Under the pieces are notes generated by a model. It was not told the origin of the DNA. It was given only the letters and a program-made list of their open reading frames with translations, and searched no databases. Of a DNA stretch of 64,000 nucleotides, positions 26,339-35,155 are shown one piece after another (positions within the stretch are counted from its first letter, which is position 1; each line of letters begins with the position of its first letter). The DNA is from CAYWMY01 sp046352935 (GTDB lineage: Bacteria > Pseudomonadota > Gammaproteobacteria > Steroidobacterales > Steroidobacteraceae). The translations under genes were made by a program, and so were the position numbers. The stretch spans positions 256,341 through 320,340 of the forward strand of contig JAXMGR010000001.1 of NCBI GenBank assembly GCA_046352935.1, given 5' to 3'.

Positions 26339-27577
26339 ATGAACGCGATGCGCCCGCTTCGCGTGCTGCTCGGTGTGACCGGCGGCATCGCGGCCTACAA
26401 GTCCCCCGAGATCGTCCGGCGACTGCGCGATATCGGTGTCGATGTGCAGGTCGTCATGACCGCGGGCGCCGGGCAGTTCGTCGGGCCGTTGACCTTCCAG
26501 GCGGTGTCCGGCCATCCGGTACGTGATTCGCTCTGGGACGCCTCGGCCGAGGCGGCGATGGGCCACATCGAGCTCGCGCGCTGGCCCGACATCGTGCTGA
26601 TCGCACCGGCCACGGCCGAGGTGCTCGCGGGCATCGCCCACGGCCACGCCGACGATCTGCTCACGACGCTGTGTCTCGCCACGGACCGGCCGCTGCACGT
26701 CGCCCCGGCGATGAACCGGCTCATGTGGAGCAACGCGGCGACGCAGGCCAATGTGGCCACCCTGCTGGCGCGGGGTGTCCATGTGCATGGTCCCGCGGAG
26801 GGCGGCCAGGCCTGCGGCGAGACCGGGCCCGGACGCATGCTCGAACCGGTCGATCTGGTGTCGCGGATCGCGGCCGTGCTGCCGCGCACCGGGCCGCTCG
26901 CGGGTCGCAAGGTCGTGATCACGGCGGGTCCGACGCGCGAGTGCATCGATCCGGTGCGGTTCATCAGCAATCGCAGCTCGGGCAAGATGGGCTATGCGGT
27001 GGCGCAGGCCGCGTTCGAGGCGGGTGCGAACGTCGTGCTGGTCACCGGGCCGGTCGCGATCGCGAAGCCTCCGGGGGTCGAATGCGTGTCGGTGGAGTCG
27101 GCGGCCCGGATGCACGAGGCCGTGCACGCGGCCATCGGTGACGCCGACATCTTCATCGGTGCCGCGGCGGTCGCGGACTATCGTCCGAAGCGCGTGGCCG
27201 AGCAGAAGATCAAGAAGACATCCGATGCGATGACGATCGACCTCACCCGCGCGCCCGACATCCTCGCATCCGTGGCGGCGCTCGCACGCCGGCCGTTCGT
27301 GGTCGGGTTCGCCGCGGAGACCGAGAAGATCGAGGAGCACGCGCGCAGCAAGCTCGAGCGCAAGAAACTCGACATGATCGCCGCGAACTACGTCGGGAAC
27401 GGTCGCGCCTTCGACCGCGAGGACAACGCACTCGTCGTCCTGTGGCCCGGCGGGCGGCGCGAACTCGACAACTGTTCGAAGATCGAGCTGGCGCGCCGGC
27501 TGATCGCCTGCATCGTCGAGCGCTTCGCTGCCGCGGGGCCCGGTCGCAGGACTCGTGCGCGGCGGCGCGGGCACTGA
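26339..27577 (+). CDS. coaBC: Bifunctional phosphopantothenoylcysteine decarboxylase/phosphopantothenate-cysteine ligase
   Basis: 412 residues. The CoaC half has LLGVTGGIAAYKSPEIVRRL (FMN fold), the active-site His in GHIELARW, PAMNRLMW and ACGETGPGRM (catalytic Cys). The CoaB half starts GRKVVITAGPTRECIDPVRF then ISNRSSGKMGYAVA and contains AAAVADYRP and KIKK. Together they make 4'-phosphopantetheine from phosphopantothenate and cysteine. The start MNAMRPLRVLL is used; an internal ATG three codons on is equally plausible. dut begins 5 bases after its stop. Confidence 0.96.
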   Translation: MNAMRPLRVLLGVTGGIAAYKSPEIVRRLRDIGVDVQVVMTAGAGQFVGPLTFQAVSGHPVRDSLWDASAEAAMGHIELARWPDIVLIAPATAEVLAGIAHGHADDLLTTLCLATDRPLHVAPAMNRLMWSNAATQANVATLLARGVHVHGPAEGGQACGETGPGRMLEPVDLVSRIAAVLPRTGPLAGRKVVITAGPTRECIDPVRFISNRSSGKMGYAVAQAAFEAGANVVLVTGPVAIAKPPGVECVSVESAARMHEAVHAAIGDADIFIGAAAVADYRPKRVAEQKIKKTSDAMTIDLTRAPDILASVAALARRPFVVGFAAETEKIEEHARSKLERKKLDMIAANYVGNGRAFDREDNALVVLWPGGRRELDNCSKIELARRLIACIVERFAAAGPGRRTRARRRGH

Positions 27578-27582
27578 AGTCC

Positions 27583-28038
27583 GTGCGCTCCCTGAAGGTC
27601 AGGGTCCTCGATCCCCGGCTCGGGTCGGATTGGCCGCTGCCCGCGTACGCAACACAGGGTTCCGCCGGGCTCGACCTGCGGGCCTGCATCGATGCGCCGC
27701 TCGTGCTCGAGCCCGGGCGCAGCGAACTCGTGCCCACCGGCCTCGCGATCCATCTCGACGATCCGGGGCTTGCGGCCGTGCTGCTGCCGCGCTCCGGGCT
27801 CGGACACAAGCACGGGGTCGTGCTCGGCAATCTCGTCGGGCTGATCGACTCGGACTACCAGGGGCCGGTCATGGTCTCGCTCTGGAACCGTGGCGCGGCC
27901 GCCTTCACCGTGGCGCCGGGTGAGCGCATCGCGCAGCTCGTCGTCGTTCCGGTCGTCCAGGTTTCTCTCGAGGTCGTCGAGAGCTTCGAAGCGAGCGCGC
28001 GCGGCGCCGGCGGCTTCGGCAGTTCCGGGCGCGTCTAG
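27583..28038 (+). CDS. dut: Deoxyuridine 5'-triphosphate nucleotidohydrolase
   Basis: 151 residues, the exact usual length, from a GTG. All five trimeric dUTPase motifs are visible: AGLDLRA, PRSGLGHKHG, GLIDSDYQGPV, GERIAQLVVVPV and the C-terminal RGAGGFGSSGR. It hydrolyses dUTP to dUMP, limiting uracil in DNA and feeding thymidylate synthesis. It follows coaBC in the conserved radC/coaBC-dut arrangement. A possible hairpin (CGGGCG, 28061-28066; CGCCCG, 28073-28078) lies between this gene and the convergent neighbour. Confidence 0.97.
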   Translation: MRSLKVRVLDPRLGSDWPLPAYATQGSAGLDLRACIDAPLVLEPGRSELVPTGLAIHLDDPGLAAVLLPRSGLGHKHGVVLGNLVGLIDSDYQGPVMVSLWNRGAAAFTVAPGERIAQLVVVPVVQVSLEVVESFEASARGAGGFGSSGRV

Positions 28039-28081
28039 GACCAGGAATTGTCCGGCAGCGCGGGCGACACGCCGCCCGGGG

Positions 28082-28813
28082 TCACGGCTTCGCCTGTGGT
28101 GTCGCGGCGGCTTTCGCAGCCGTTGCCGGTACCGCGACCTTCGCCGTGCCGGTTTTCCCGGCCGGGGCCGGCGCATCCTTGATGCCCTTGAGTTCCTTGA
28201 ATCGCTGGATGTCGGCGGCGAACTGGTCCATCAGTGTCTGCCGCTCGGTGCGCTTCTTGTCCAGGTTGGCCTGTGCGGTGCGGATGTCGGCGCCCGTGCG
28301 GGACATGTCCTCGCTCAGGTTCTCCGGCAGCGGTCGGGCACCCGGGCTCCTGTTCCGCGGCGCATAGCCGGCAGACTGCTGCATGAGCTTCGTGAGCTTC
28401 TGCTTCAGGCCGCCCAGGTACTGGTTCTGGATGGTGATCTGACTGTCGAGGATCTCGACGCGGCGGTCGCGCAGCATCTCGATCTCCTGGACGGTCAGGT
28501 AGGTCTGCAGCAGTACGTTGTCGCGCTGGCGCCGCTGCGCGGCTTCCTTGAGGCGGCGTGCGGTTTCCTGCTGGTCGCGGGCCTCCGCCTCGGTGATGTT
28601 GCCTTCGACCTTGCCGACCGCGACGCCGTGCCGGTTGAGGACGTCCCGATCCTGCTGGGCGTACTGCGGCGGGATCGTGTTGCTGTAATGGACCTGACCG
28701 GTCTCGTCGACCCAGCGGTAGACCTTGCGGGTGCTCTTGCTCTCCACGGCCGCGCCTAGGCCCCAGCACAGGCACAGCACCGGGAGCAGCAACGGCAGTG
28801 CGCGGCGGATCAT
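28082..28813 (-). CDS. DUF4124 domain-containing secreted coiled-coil protein
   Basis: 243 residues with a signal peptide (MIRRALPLLLPVLCLCWGLG). The mature N-terminus KVYRWVDETGQVHYSNTIPP is the DUF4124 domain, common in gammaproteobacterial periplasmic proteins. It is followed by long charged helices likely to form a coiled coil (ARDQQETARRLKEAAQRRQR to NLDKKRTERQTLMDQFAADI) and an Ala/Lys tail. Function unknown. The start was set by the signal peptide; the ribosome site GAGGAGGG overlaps upstream frame. It is downstream of pyrE by 64 bases on the same strand. Confidence 0.82.
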   Translation of the reverse strand: MIRRALPLLLPVLCLCWGLGAAVESKSTRKVYRWVDETGQVHYSNTIPPQYAQQDRDVLNRHGVAVGKVEGNITEAEARDQQETARRLKEAAQRRQRDNVLLQTYLTVQEIEMLRDRRVEILDSQITIQNQYLGGLKQKLTKLMQQSAGYAPRNRSPGARPLPENLSEDMSRTGADIRTAQANLDKKRTERQTLMDQFAADIQRFKELKGIKDAPAPAGKTGTAKVAVPATAAKAAATPQAKP

Positions 28814-28877
28814 GCGGCCCTCCTCATCCCGGTATTGTGCGCCTGCCGGTCCGGGCGGCCAATCGCCGCGCCGTGAA

Positions 28878-29516
28878 TCAGATCCCGTAACGGGAGCGGT
28901 AATCATGCAGCCGCTGCAGTTCGGGCCCCGGGCCCTGCGCGGCGAGGTGCTCGATGAGATCCGCCAGCGTGATGATGCTGACGGCCGGGATGCCGAACTG
29001 CTCGCGCACCTCCTGGACCGCCGACAGCGGACCCTGGCCGCGTTCCTGGCGGTCCAGCGCGATGGCGACGCCGGCGGGCACGGCCCCGGCCGCGCGGATG
29101 ACGTCGATGGATTCGCGGATGGCGGTGCCCGCCGTGATCACGTCGTCGATGATCAGCACCCGCCCGGCGAGCGGTGCCCCGACGATGCTGCCCCCTTCGC
29201 CATGTGATTTCGCCTCCTTGCGATTGAATGCGAACGGCAGGGAACGCCCGTGATGTTCGGCGAGCGCGGCGGCCGCGGTGGTCACGAGCGGGATGCCCTT
29301 GTAGGCGGGGCCGAACAGCATGTCGAACGGTATGCCCGAGCCCTGTATCGCCGCGGCATAGTGCCGGCCCACTGCAGCGATGAGCCCGCCGGTGTTGAAG
29401 AGTCCGGCATTGAAGAAGTAAGGGCTCAGACGCCCGGACTTCAGCGTGAACTCGCCGAAGCGGAGCACCCGCGCGCGGTGTGCGATCTCGATGAATTCGT
29501 GCTGATACGTCTGCAT
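28878..29516 (-). CDS. pyrE: Orotate phosphoribosyltransferase
   Basis: 212 residues starting MQTYQHEFIEIAHRARVLRF, the usual PyrE N-terminus; two in-frame ATGs lie just upstream. KSGRLSPYFFNAGLF and FGPAYKGIPLVTTAAAALAE are family blocks, and the PRPP loop is VLIIDDVITAGTAIRESIDV. It makes OMP from orotate and PRPP in pyrimidine synthesis. It is divergent from the exonuclease III gene, the arrangement known for pyrE and crc/xth homologues in pseudomonads. Confidence 0.96.
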   Translation of the reverse strand: MQTYQHEFIEIAHRARVLRFGEFTLKSGRLSPYFFNAGLFNTGGLIAAVGRHYAAAIQGSGIPFDMLFGPAYKGIPLVTTAAAALAEHHGRSLPFAFNRKEAKSHGEGGSIVGAPLAGRVLIIDDVITAGTAIRESIDVIRAAGAVPAGVAIALDRQERGQGPLSAVQEVREQFGIPAVSIITLADLIEHLAAQGPGPELQRLHDYRSRYGI

Positions 29517-29636
29517 GGTCATGGCCGCCATGGGGCGCGCCACGATGTCATCCACGATGCCGGGCGTCAACCGCGGGAGCCGCCACGTCGTCGGACGTGC
29601 TGCATGTATCATGGCGCGGCTTCCGGCGAGGGCCCC

Positions 29637-30419
29637 GTGCGCATCGTGACGCTCAACTGCAATGGCATCCGCTCGGCCGCGCGCAAGGGCCTGTTCGACT
29701 GGCTGGGCGGCCAGGACGCGGACGTGGTGTGCCTGCAGGAAACGAAGGCGCAGGAGCACCAGCTCGACTCGGCGCTGTTCCGGCCCGCCGGCTACCACTG
29801 CCACTATTTCGACGCAGCGCGGCCCGGTTATGCCGGTGTCGCCCTGTTCGCGCGCCGCGAGCCGGACCGCGTCGTGCGCGGCTTCGGCGTCGCCGAGTTC
29901 GACCGCGAGGGGCGTTATCTCGAGGCCTGTTTCGGCCGGCTGTCGGTGATCTCGCTCTATCTCCCCTCCGGCTCGTCGGGCCCCGAGCGGCAGGCGTCGA
30001 AGTTTCGTTTCCTTGATGCATTCCTGCCGCACCTCGCGCGTCTGCGACGCCGTCGCCGCGATTACGTGTTCTGCGGCGACTGGAACATCGCGCACCGTCC
30101 CGTCGACCTGAGGAACTGGCGGTCGAACCAGAAGAACTCGGGCTTCCTCCCCGAGGAACGCGTCTGGCTCGATCGAGTGTTCGGACCGCTGGGATTCGTC
30201 GACGCATTCCGGGTCGTGAACCAGGAGGCCGACCAGTACACCTGGTGGTCGAACCGCGGCCAGGCGTGGGCAAAGAACGTCGGCTGGCGCATCGATTACC
30301 AGGTCGTCAGCGCGGGCCTCGCGGGATCCGTGCGCGGCGCCTCGATCCACAGGTCCAGCCGGTTCTCCGATCATGCGCCGCTCACAATCGACTATGACTA
30401 TCCGATCCAGAGCATCTGA
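29637..30419 (+). CDS. Exodeoxyribonuclease III family AP endonuclease
   Basis: 260 residues from a GTG with GGCGAGG eight bases upstream; an ATG 11 codons earlier is the alternative. Metal and catalytic residues of the EEP fold are visible: LNCNGIRSAARKGLFDWL, CLQETKAQ (metal Glu), YLPSGSSGPERQASKFRFLD, CGDWNIAHRPVDLRNWRSNQ (Asp and Asn), and the terminal SRFSDHAPLTIDY (catalytic Asp-His). Position beside pyrE raises the possibility of a Crc-type protein (a non-nuclease relative in Pseudomonas), but the intact active site argues for a nuclease. Confidence 0.88.
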   Translation: MRIVTLNCNGIRSAARKGLFDWLGGQDADVVCLQETKAQEHQLDSALFRPAGYHCHYFDAARPGYAGVALFARREPDRVVRGFGVAEFDREGRYLEACFGRLSVISLYLPSGSSGPERQASKFRFLDAFLPHLARLRRRRRDYVFCGDWNIAHRPVDLRNWRSNQKNSGFLPEERVWLDRVFGPLGFVDAFRVVNQEADQYTWWSNRGQAWAKNVGWRIDYQVVSAGLAGSVRGASIHRSSRFSDHAPLTIDYDYPIQSI

Positions 30420-30440
30420 GGATCGCGCAGGAGCGTTCCC

Positions 30441-31754
30441 GTGATCGGCACCCGGATCGACTGGCGGGCGCTCACGACGAATCCCCGCGTCGTCGCGGCG
30501 ATGACGCTCGGTTTTGCCTCCGGGCTGCCGTTCAACCTGTCGCAGGGCACTCTGCAGGCCTGGCTCGCCACGCTCGATGTCGACCTCAAGACGATCGGGC
30601 TGTTCACGCTCGTCAGCGCACCCTACACGTTCAAGGTCCTGTGGGCGCCGCTCGTCGATCGCTATGCGCTGCCGTTCCTGGGCCGCCGCCGCGGCTGGGT
30701 GCTGGTGTTCCAGCTGGCGCTCGCGGTCGTGATTGCGCTCGTCGGACTGCAGTCGCCGGAGCGGGACGTGCAGCTCGTCGCGCTGCTGGCACTCGCCATG
30801 GCATTCCTGTCGGCCTCGCAGGACATCGTCATCGACGCCTACCGGACGGATACGCTGCGTCACGAGGAGCGGGGCATCGGTTCGACCTTCACGCAGCTCG
30901 GCTGGCGCATCGCGGCGCTGGTTTCCGGCGCACTGGCGCTCGTGATGTCCGATCGAATCGGCTGGCACAACACCTATCTCGGCCTCGCCGTGGTGATGGC
31001 GGCCACGATGCTCGCGACGTTTCGCGCGCCCGAGCCGGAGCGGCGCATCGAGCATCCGCCGACGCTCGCGGCGGCCGTGTTCCAGCCGCTCGCGGAGTTC
31101 GTTTCGCGGCCCGGCGCGTGGGCGCTGCTGGCACTGGTCGTGCTGTACAAGTTCGGCGACGCTTTCGCGCTGTCGCTGTCCACGGCATTCCTGATCAAGG
31201 GTGCAGGTTTCAGTGCCACGGAGGTCGGCGCGATCTCCAAGACCACCAACCTCGTCGCCACGATCCTCGGGACCCTCGCCGGCGGCGTGTTGTTCGCCCG
31301 CTTCGGGCTGTATCGGTCGCTGCTCGGCTTCGGCGCGCTGCAGGCGGTGACGAACCTGCTGTACGCATGGCTCGCGGCGGTGGGGCACGATCTGGGCCTC
31401 ATGATGCTGGCCGTCGGCTTCGACAACCTGGCGGGTGGCATGGGCGCAGCAGCCTTCGGCGCGTTCATCATGTCGCTCTGTGACCTGCGTTTCAGTGCGT
31501 TCCAGTTCGCGCTGCTGTCCGCGCTGTCGAGCGTGGCGCGGACGTTCCTCGGGCCGCTGGCCGCAACGCTGGTCGATGGCGGTTCCTTTGCGGCGACACT
31601 GTTCGGCACCGAAGTGCTGCAACTGCACGTCGACGCGCTCGGCTGGCGGGATTTCTTCGTCGTGACGTTCTTCACGGCCCTGCCGGGGCTCGTGCTGCTG
31701 GTTGCACTGCGCGACAGGATCGAACGCCTCGACGAGAACGGGGCGCGGTCGTGA
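30441..31754 (+). CDS. ampG: AmpG-family muropeptide MFS transporter
   Basis: 437 residues, about 12 membrane segments, GTG start. Family blocks are GFASGLPFNLSQGTLQAWLA, the first cytoplasmic loop with KVLWAPLVDRYALPFLGRRR, SASQDIVIDAYRTD, and GFDNLAGGMGAAAFGAFIMS later. AmpG imports GlcNAc-anhydroMurNAc peptides for cell-wall recycling and links to beta-lactamase induction. Length fits the 12-segment short form rather than the 14-segment E. coli protein. It follows the nuclease gene by 21 bases, possibly co-transcribed. Confidence 0.88.
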   Translation: MIGTRIDWRALTTNPRVVAAMTLGFASGLPFNLSQGTLQAWLATLDVDLKTIGLFTLVSAPYTFKVLWAPLVDRYALPFLGRRRGWVLVFQLALAVVIALVGLQSPERDVQLVALLALAMAFLSASQDIVIDAYRTDTLRHEERGIGSTFTQLGWRIAALVSGALALVMSDRIGWHNTYLGLAVVMAATMLATFRAPEPERRIEHPPTLAAAVFQPLAEFVSRPGAWALLALVVLYKFGDAFALSLSTAFLIKGAGFSATEVGAISKTTNLVATILGTLAGGVLFARFGLYRSLLGFGALQAVTNLLYAWLAAVGHDLGLMMLAVGFDNLAGGMGAAAFGAFIMSLCDLRFSAFQFALLSALSSVARTFLGPLAATLVDGGSFAATLFGTEVLQLHVDALGWRDFFVVTFFTALPGLVLLVALRDRIERLDENGARS

Positions 31755-31825
31755 AATCCGCCGCGCCGGTCGCGCGACCCGTCGTCCGACGACGCCGCAG
31801 CGGTTTCCGGGAAAGGAGCTGAACC

Positions 31826-34171
31826 ATGAGCGGCTGCTGTCAGCAACCTGCGCCAGGTCCCGCGGCACCGGGCACCGGGCCGGGACTCGTCGATCCGGTC
31901 TGCGGGATGACCGTCACCCCCGATTCGCCGTACCGCGCGGAACACGCGGGACACGAGTATTTCTTCTGCTGCGCGGGCTGCTGTACCCGATTCGTCGCGG
32001 ACCCCGAGCGATATCTCGAGGCCCGGTCTGCGGCGCGGGCGCCGGCCGTGGCAGCCGTGACGGTGCCGGGCGCGCAGTACACCTGCCCGATGCATCCGGA
32101 AGTCGTGCGCGACCATCCCGAGGCCTGCCCGATCTGCGGCATGGCCCTGGAACCCGTGATGCCGCGCCTCGAGGAAGGCGAGAACCCCGAGCTGGCCGAC
32201 TTCCGGCGCCGCTTCTGGTGGACGCTGCCGGCCTCGATCGCCGTGCTGCTGCTGGCGATGGGCAGTCACCGCTGGGGTGCGTCATCGGCAGTCGCGCGGA
32301 CCTGGGTCGAGTTCGCGCTGTCGTCGCCCGTCGTGCTCTGGGGTGGACGACCTTTCTTCGAACGCTGGCTCCAGTCCATCCGCAATCGAAGTCCGAACAT
32401 GTGGACCCTGATCGGCACCGGCGTTGGCGCGGCGTTCGTCTACAGCGTCGTCGCCGCGATCGCTCCGGGCCTGTTCCCGGAGTCGCTGCACGAGCACGGC
32501 CGCGTCGGTGTCTACTTCGAGGCTGCCGCGATCATCGTGTCACTGACCCTGCTCGGCCAGATGCTCGAGCTGCGCGCACGTGCGAGCACGTCCGATGCCC
32601 TGAAGGCACTGCTCGGCCTCGCGCCGAAGACGGCCCGCCGCGTTCGCGACGACGGGATCGAGGAAGACGTGCCGCTCGAACAGGTGCAGGTCGGGGACCG
32701 GCTGCGCATCCGGCCCGGCGAGAAGATCCCCGTCGACGGCGTCGTGATCGCGGGCCGGTCGAATGTCGACGAGTCGATGCTGACGGGTGAGGCGATTCCG
32801 GTCGCAAAGGCATCGGGAGAACGGGTGATCGGTGCCTCGATGAACGGCAACGGCAGCCTCGTCATGCGCGCGGAACGGGTCGGCTCCGGGACCGTGCTCG
32901 CGCAGATCGTACAGCTGGTCGCCCAGGCGCAGCGGTCTCGCGCACCGATGCAGCGGCTCGCCGATCGCGTGAGCTACTGGTTCGTGCTCGCCGTGATCGG
33001 CGTCGCGGCGGCGACCTTCGTCGGCTGGGGGCTTCTCGCGCCCGGTGGCGGCTGGACGCAGGCCATCGTGAACTCGGTGTCCGTGCTCATCATCGCCTGC
33101 CCGTGCGCGCTGGGCCTCGCGACGCCGATGTCCATCACGGTGGCTTCCGGACGCGCCGCGCAGGCGGGCGTGCTGTTCCGCGACGCCGAGGCGATCGAGC
33201 GGCTGTGTACGATCGACACCCTCGTCGTCGACAAGACCGGAACCCTGACCCGCGGCCGTCCCGGACTCCGCGACGTGGTCGCGAACGGTGCATTCGGCGA
33301 AGACGAAGTGCTGCGTCTGGCCGCGAGTCTGGAGCAGGCGAGCGAGCATCCGCTCGCCGGGGCCATTGTCGCGGGCGCGCGCGTGCGCGGGCTGGCGTTC
33401 GAGCCCGTGGTCGACTTCGAGTCGACGACCGGAAGCGGTGTCGGCGGAACGGCGGGGGGGCGTCGTCTCGTGCTCGGCAGCCCGGACCTGATGCAGCAGT
33501 CGGGTGTCGACGCAGGCACGCTGCTCGTCAAGGCCGACGACCTGCGCCGTGAGGGTGCGACCGTCGTGTTCCTTGCGGTCGACGGTCTGGCGGCCGGCCT
33601 GATCGCGGTGGCCGATCCCGTCAAGGAGGGCGCTGCGGCGGCGATCGCCTCACTGCGGTCGTCCGGCGTGCGCGTCGTGATGGCCACGGGCGACAACCGG
33701 ACGACCGCGGACGCCGTGGCCGGGCAGCTCGGAATCGATGAGGTCCACGCCGGCGTCCGTCCGGAGGACAAGGCCGCGCTCGTGGCTCGTCTGAAATCAG
33801 CGGGACGCCGCATCGCGATGGCCGGTGACGGCATCAACGATGCACCGGCGCTCGCGGCGGCAGACGTGGGTATCGCGATGGGTACGGGCACCGACGTCGC
33901 GATGTCGAACGCGCAGGTCACTCTGGTGAAGGGCGATCTCGGTGGCATCCTCCGGGCACGGCGGATCTCCCGGCAGGCCGTGGCGAACATGAAGCAGAAC
34001 CTCGCGTTCGCGTTCGTCTACAACGCGCTCGGCGTGCCGGTCGCCGCGGGGCTGCTGCAGCCGCTGTTCGGCTGGCACCTGAGCCCGATGCTCGCCGCGC
34101 TGGCGATGAGCCTGTCCTCGGTGTCCGTGGTCTCGAACGCGCTCCGGCTGCGGGCGGCGCGACTCGACTGA
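31826..34171 (+). CDS. Copper-translocating P1B-type ATPase (CopA-like)
   Basis: 781 residues. In place of HMA domains the N-terminus has a Cys-rich YHS-like segment (GLVDPVCGMTVTPD, then YFFCCAGCC) and a heavy-metal-binding domain (YTCPMHPEVVRDHPEACPIC then GMALEP). Membrane metal motif CPC is at residues 425-427 (IIACPCALGLATP), phosphorylation Asp469 in DKTGTLTRG, the actuator TGE in DESMLTGEAIPV, the hinge in MAGDGINDAPALAAADVGIA. The last helices show FAFVYNALGVPVAAG and MSLSSVSVVSNALRLR, the Tyr-Asn and Met-Ser-Ser residues of Cu(I) pumps. It exports Cu(I) from the cytosol. RBS GGAAAGGAGC. No copper regulator is adjacent. Confidence 0.93.
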   Translation: MSGCCQQPAPGPAAPGTGPGLVDPVCGMTVTPDSPYRAEHAGHEYFFCCAGCCTRFVADPERYLEARSAARAPAVAAVTVPGAQYTCPMHPEVVRDHPEACPICGMALEPVMPRLEEGENPELADFRRRFWWTLPASIAVLLLAMGSHRWGASSAVARTWVEFALSSPVVLWGGRPFFERWLQSIRNRSPNMWTLIGTGVGAAFVYSVVAAIAPGLFPESLHEHGRVGVYFEAAAIIVSLTLLGQMLELRARASTSDALKALLGLAPKTARRVRDDGIEEDVPLEQVQVGDRLRIRPGEKIPVDGVVIAGRSNVDESMLTGEAIPVAKASGERVIGASMNGNGSLVMRAERVGSGTVLAQIVQLVAQAQRSRAPMQRLADRVSYWFVLAVIGVAAATFVGWGLLAPGGGWTQAIVNSVSVLIIACPCALGLATPMSITVASGRAAQAGVLFRDAEAIERLCTIDTLVVDKTGTLTRGRPGLRDVVANGAFGEDEVLRLAASLEQASEHPLAGAIVAGARVRGLAFEPVVDFESTTGSGVGGTAGGRRLVLGSPDLMQQSGVDAGTLLVKADDLRREGATVVFLAVDGLAAGLIAVADPVKEGAAAAIASLRSSGVRVVMATGDNRTTADAVAGQLGIDEVHAGVRPEDKAALVARLKSAGRRIAMAGDGINDAPALAAADVGIAMGTGTDVAMSNAQVTLVKGDLGGILRARRISRQAVANMKQNLAFAFVYNALGVPVAAGLLQPLFGWHLSPMLAALAMSLSSVSVVSNALRLRAARLD

Positions 34172-34190
34172 TCGCGGCGGTGCGCCGCGG

Positions 34191-34212
34191 GCTAGGGCGA
34201 ACAGGCCCTAGC
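34191..34212. terminator. Hairpin at the copper ATPase/trmB convergence
   Basis: GCTAGGGC (34191-34198) and GCCCTAGC (34205-34212) form an 8-bp perfect stem around a 6-base loop, overlapping the trmB stop codon. No T-run follows on either strand. It probably separates the two convergent genes but is not a canonical terminator. Confidence 0.4.
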
Positions 34213-34903
34213 GCCTGCGGTATGCGAGATCGAAGACCTCGTGGCCGAGACGTTGGCCGCGACGCTCGAAACGGGTGAGCGGCCGGCTCGCGGGCCGCTC
34301 GACGTAACGAGCGGCTCCCGCGGCGTTTTCCAGCAAGGCGCAGTGCTCCAGCACTTCCGTCATCACCCCGGCGTACGGAGCCCAGTCCGTGGCGAGGCGC
34401 AGCATGGCTCCGCGTTTCAGCCGCGTCGCGACTTCCGCGACGAACTCCATGCGCACGATGCGGCGCTTGTGGTGCCGCTTCTTGGGCCATGGATCCGGGA
34501 AATAGAGCAGTACTTCGTCGAGGCTCGACGCAGGAATCTGCTGCTGGAGGACCTCGATGGCATCGTGCCGCGACAGGCGCACGTTCGTGAGACCGCGCGC
34601 GGCGATCCCGAGCAGGCAGTGGCCCACGCCGGGCGGATGGACTTCGATTCCCAGGAAATCCTGCTCCGGGCGCGATGCGGCGAGTTCCACCAGTGCCTCG
34701 CCATTGCCGAAGCCGATCTCCACGACGCGGGGAGCGCGCCGTCCGAAAAGGGCGTCGAGGTCGAGCGGATCCGTCGTGAATTCCACGCCGTAGCGGGGCC
34801 AGAGTTCGGCGAGGGCCCGCGTCTGCGCGGCGGTGAGGCGGCCGCCACGCTTGACGAAGCTCCGGATGTGACTCGCGAGTGCTGGGGAATCGGTCCGTTC
34901 CAT
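34208..34903 (-). CDS. trmB: tRNA (guanine-N7-)-methyltransferase TrmB
   Basis: 231 residues. It has HIRSFVKRGGRLTAAQTRAL, the SAM site VVEIGFGNGEALVELAA, LGIEVHPPGVG, and the family-specific LLYFPDPWPKKRHHKRRIV. It methylates G46 in tRNA variable loops. The start MERTDSPALASHIRSFVKRG follows family length; an upstream frame of 41 codons is unsupported. Confidence 0.95.
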   Translation of the reverse strand: MERTDSPALASHIRSFVKRGGRLTAAQTRALAELWPRYGVEFTTDPLDLDALFGRRAPRVVEIGFGNGEALVELAASRPEQDFLGIEVHPPGVGHCLLGIAARGLTNVRLSRHDAIEVLQQQIPASSLDEVLLYFPDPWPKKRHHKRRIVRMEFVAEVATRLKRGAMLRLATDWAPYAGVMTEVLEHCALLENAAGAARYVERPASRPLTRFERRGQRLGHEVFDLAYRRR

Positions 34904-35081
34904 GGGCGGGCGAGAATGGCAGGCGTCTCGTGGTGCGGCAAGCAGACATTTGACGCGCGCGCACAACATTTTTATGCATAAACCGCGCGAAGTGCCTGCC
35001 GTGCTTGGATTTATATAGGTATTCATAGCGTTGCTGGATCGATATTCCCCAATACTCGCTCCAAATCCGGAGCTCTAGCCT

Positions 35082-35095
35082 TTGACCCAGGTCAA
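35082..35095. promoter_or_regulatory. FNR/CRP-family site 1
   Basis: TTGAC-CCAG-GTCAA, a perfect 14-bp dyad close to the FNR/ANR consensus TTGAT-N4-ATCAA. It is 61 bases upstream of the OmpW-OmpA start codon and 23 bases centre-to-centre from site 2, roughly two helical turns, so two dimers would bind the same DNA face. Confidence 0.7.
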
Positions 35096-35104
35096 GGGTG
35101 AGCC

Positions 35105-35118
35105 TTGATCGCGGTCAA
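35105..35118. promoter_or_regulatory. FNR/CRP-family site 2
   Basis: TTGAT-CGCG-GTCAA, matching the FNR consensus except for one base in the right half-site. It ends 37 bases before the OmpW-OmpA start codon. In E. coli ompW is FNR-regulated, which makes oxygen control of this OmpW-type gene plausible; whether the sites activate or repress depends on the unmapped transcription start. Confidence 0.7.
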
Positions 35119-35155
35119 GAGTTCAGCTGTCCGTGGACAGTTAAGGGATCCGAAA

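Larger units (their letters stand above)
34904..35155. other. 252-base divergent intergenic region, trmB / OmpW-OmpA gene
   Basis: This region carries the two FNR-type sites annotated separately and is AT-richer than its flanks (TTTTTATGCATAAA near 34970; GGATTTATATAGGTATTC near 35010). A possible plus-strand promoter pairs TTGACG (34950-34955) with TATGCA (34973-34978) at 17-base spacing, but the -10 is poor. No coding sequence is apparent. Confidence 0.5.

Noticed and set aside
29637..30419. Crc (catabolite repression control protein) as the name for the nuclease beside pyrE
   Set aside because: Location fits, but the metal-binding and catalytic residues of exonuclease III all appear intact, whereas Crc is not a nuclease.
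29517..31868. Very long minus-strand open frame continuing from pyrE across the nuclease and AmpG genes
   Set aside because: It is antisense to two well-supported genes, is rich in Arg/Glu/His/Gln typical of GC-rich antisense frames, and has no recognisable motif; only the pyrE part is real.
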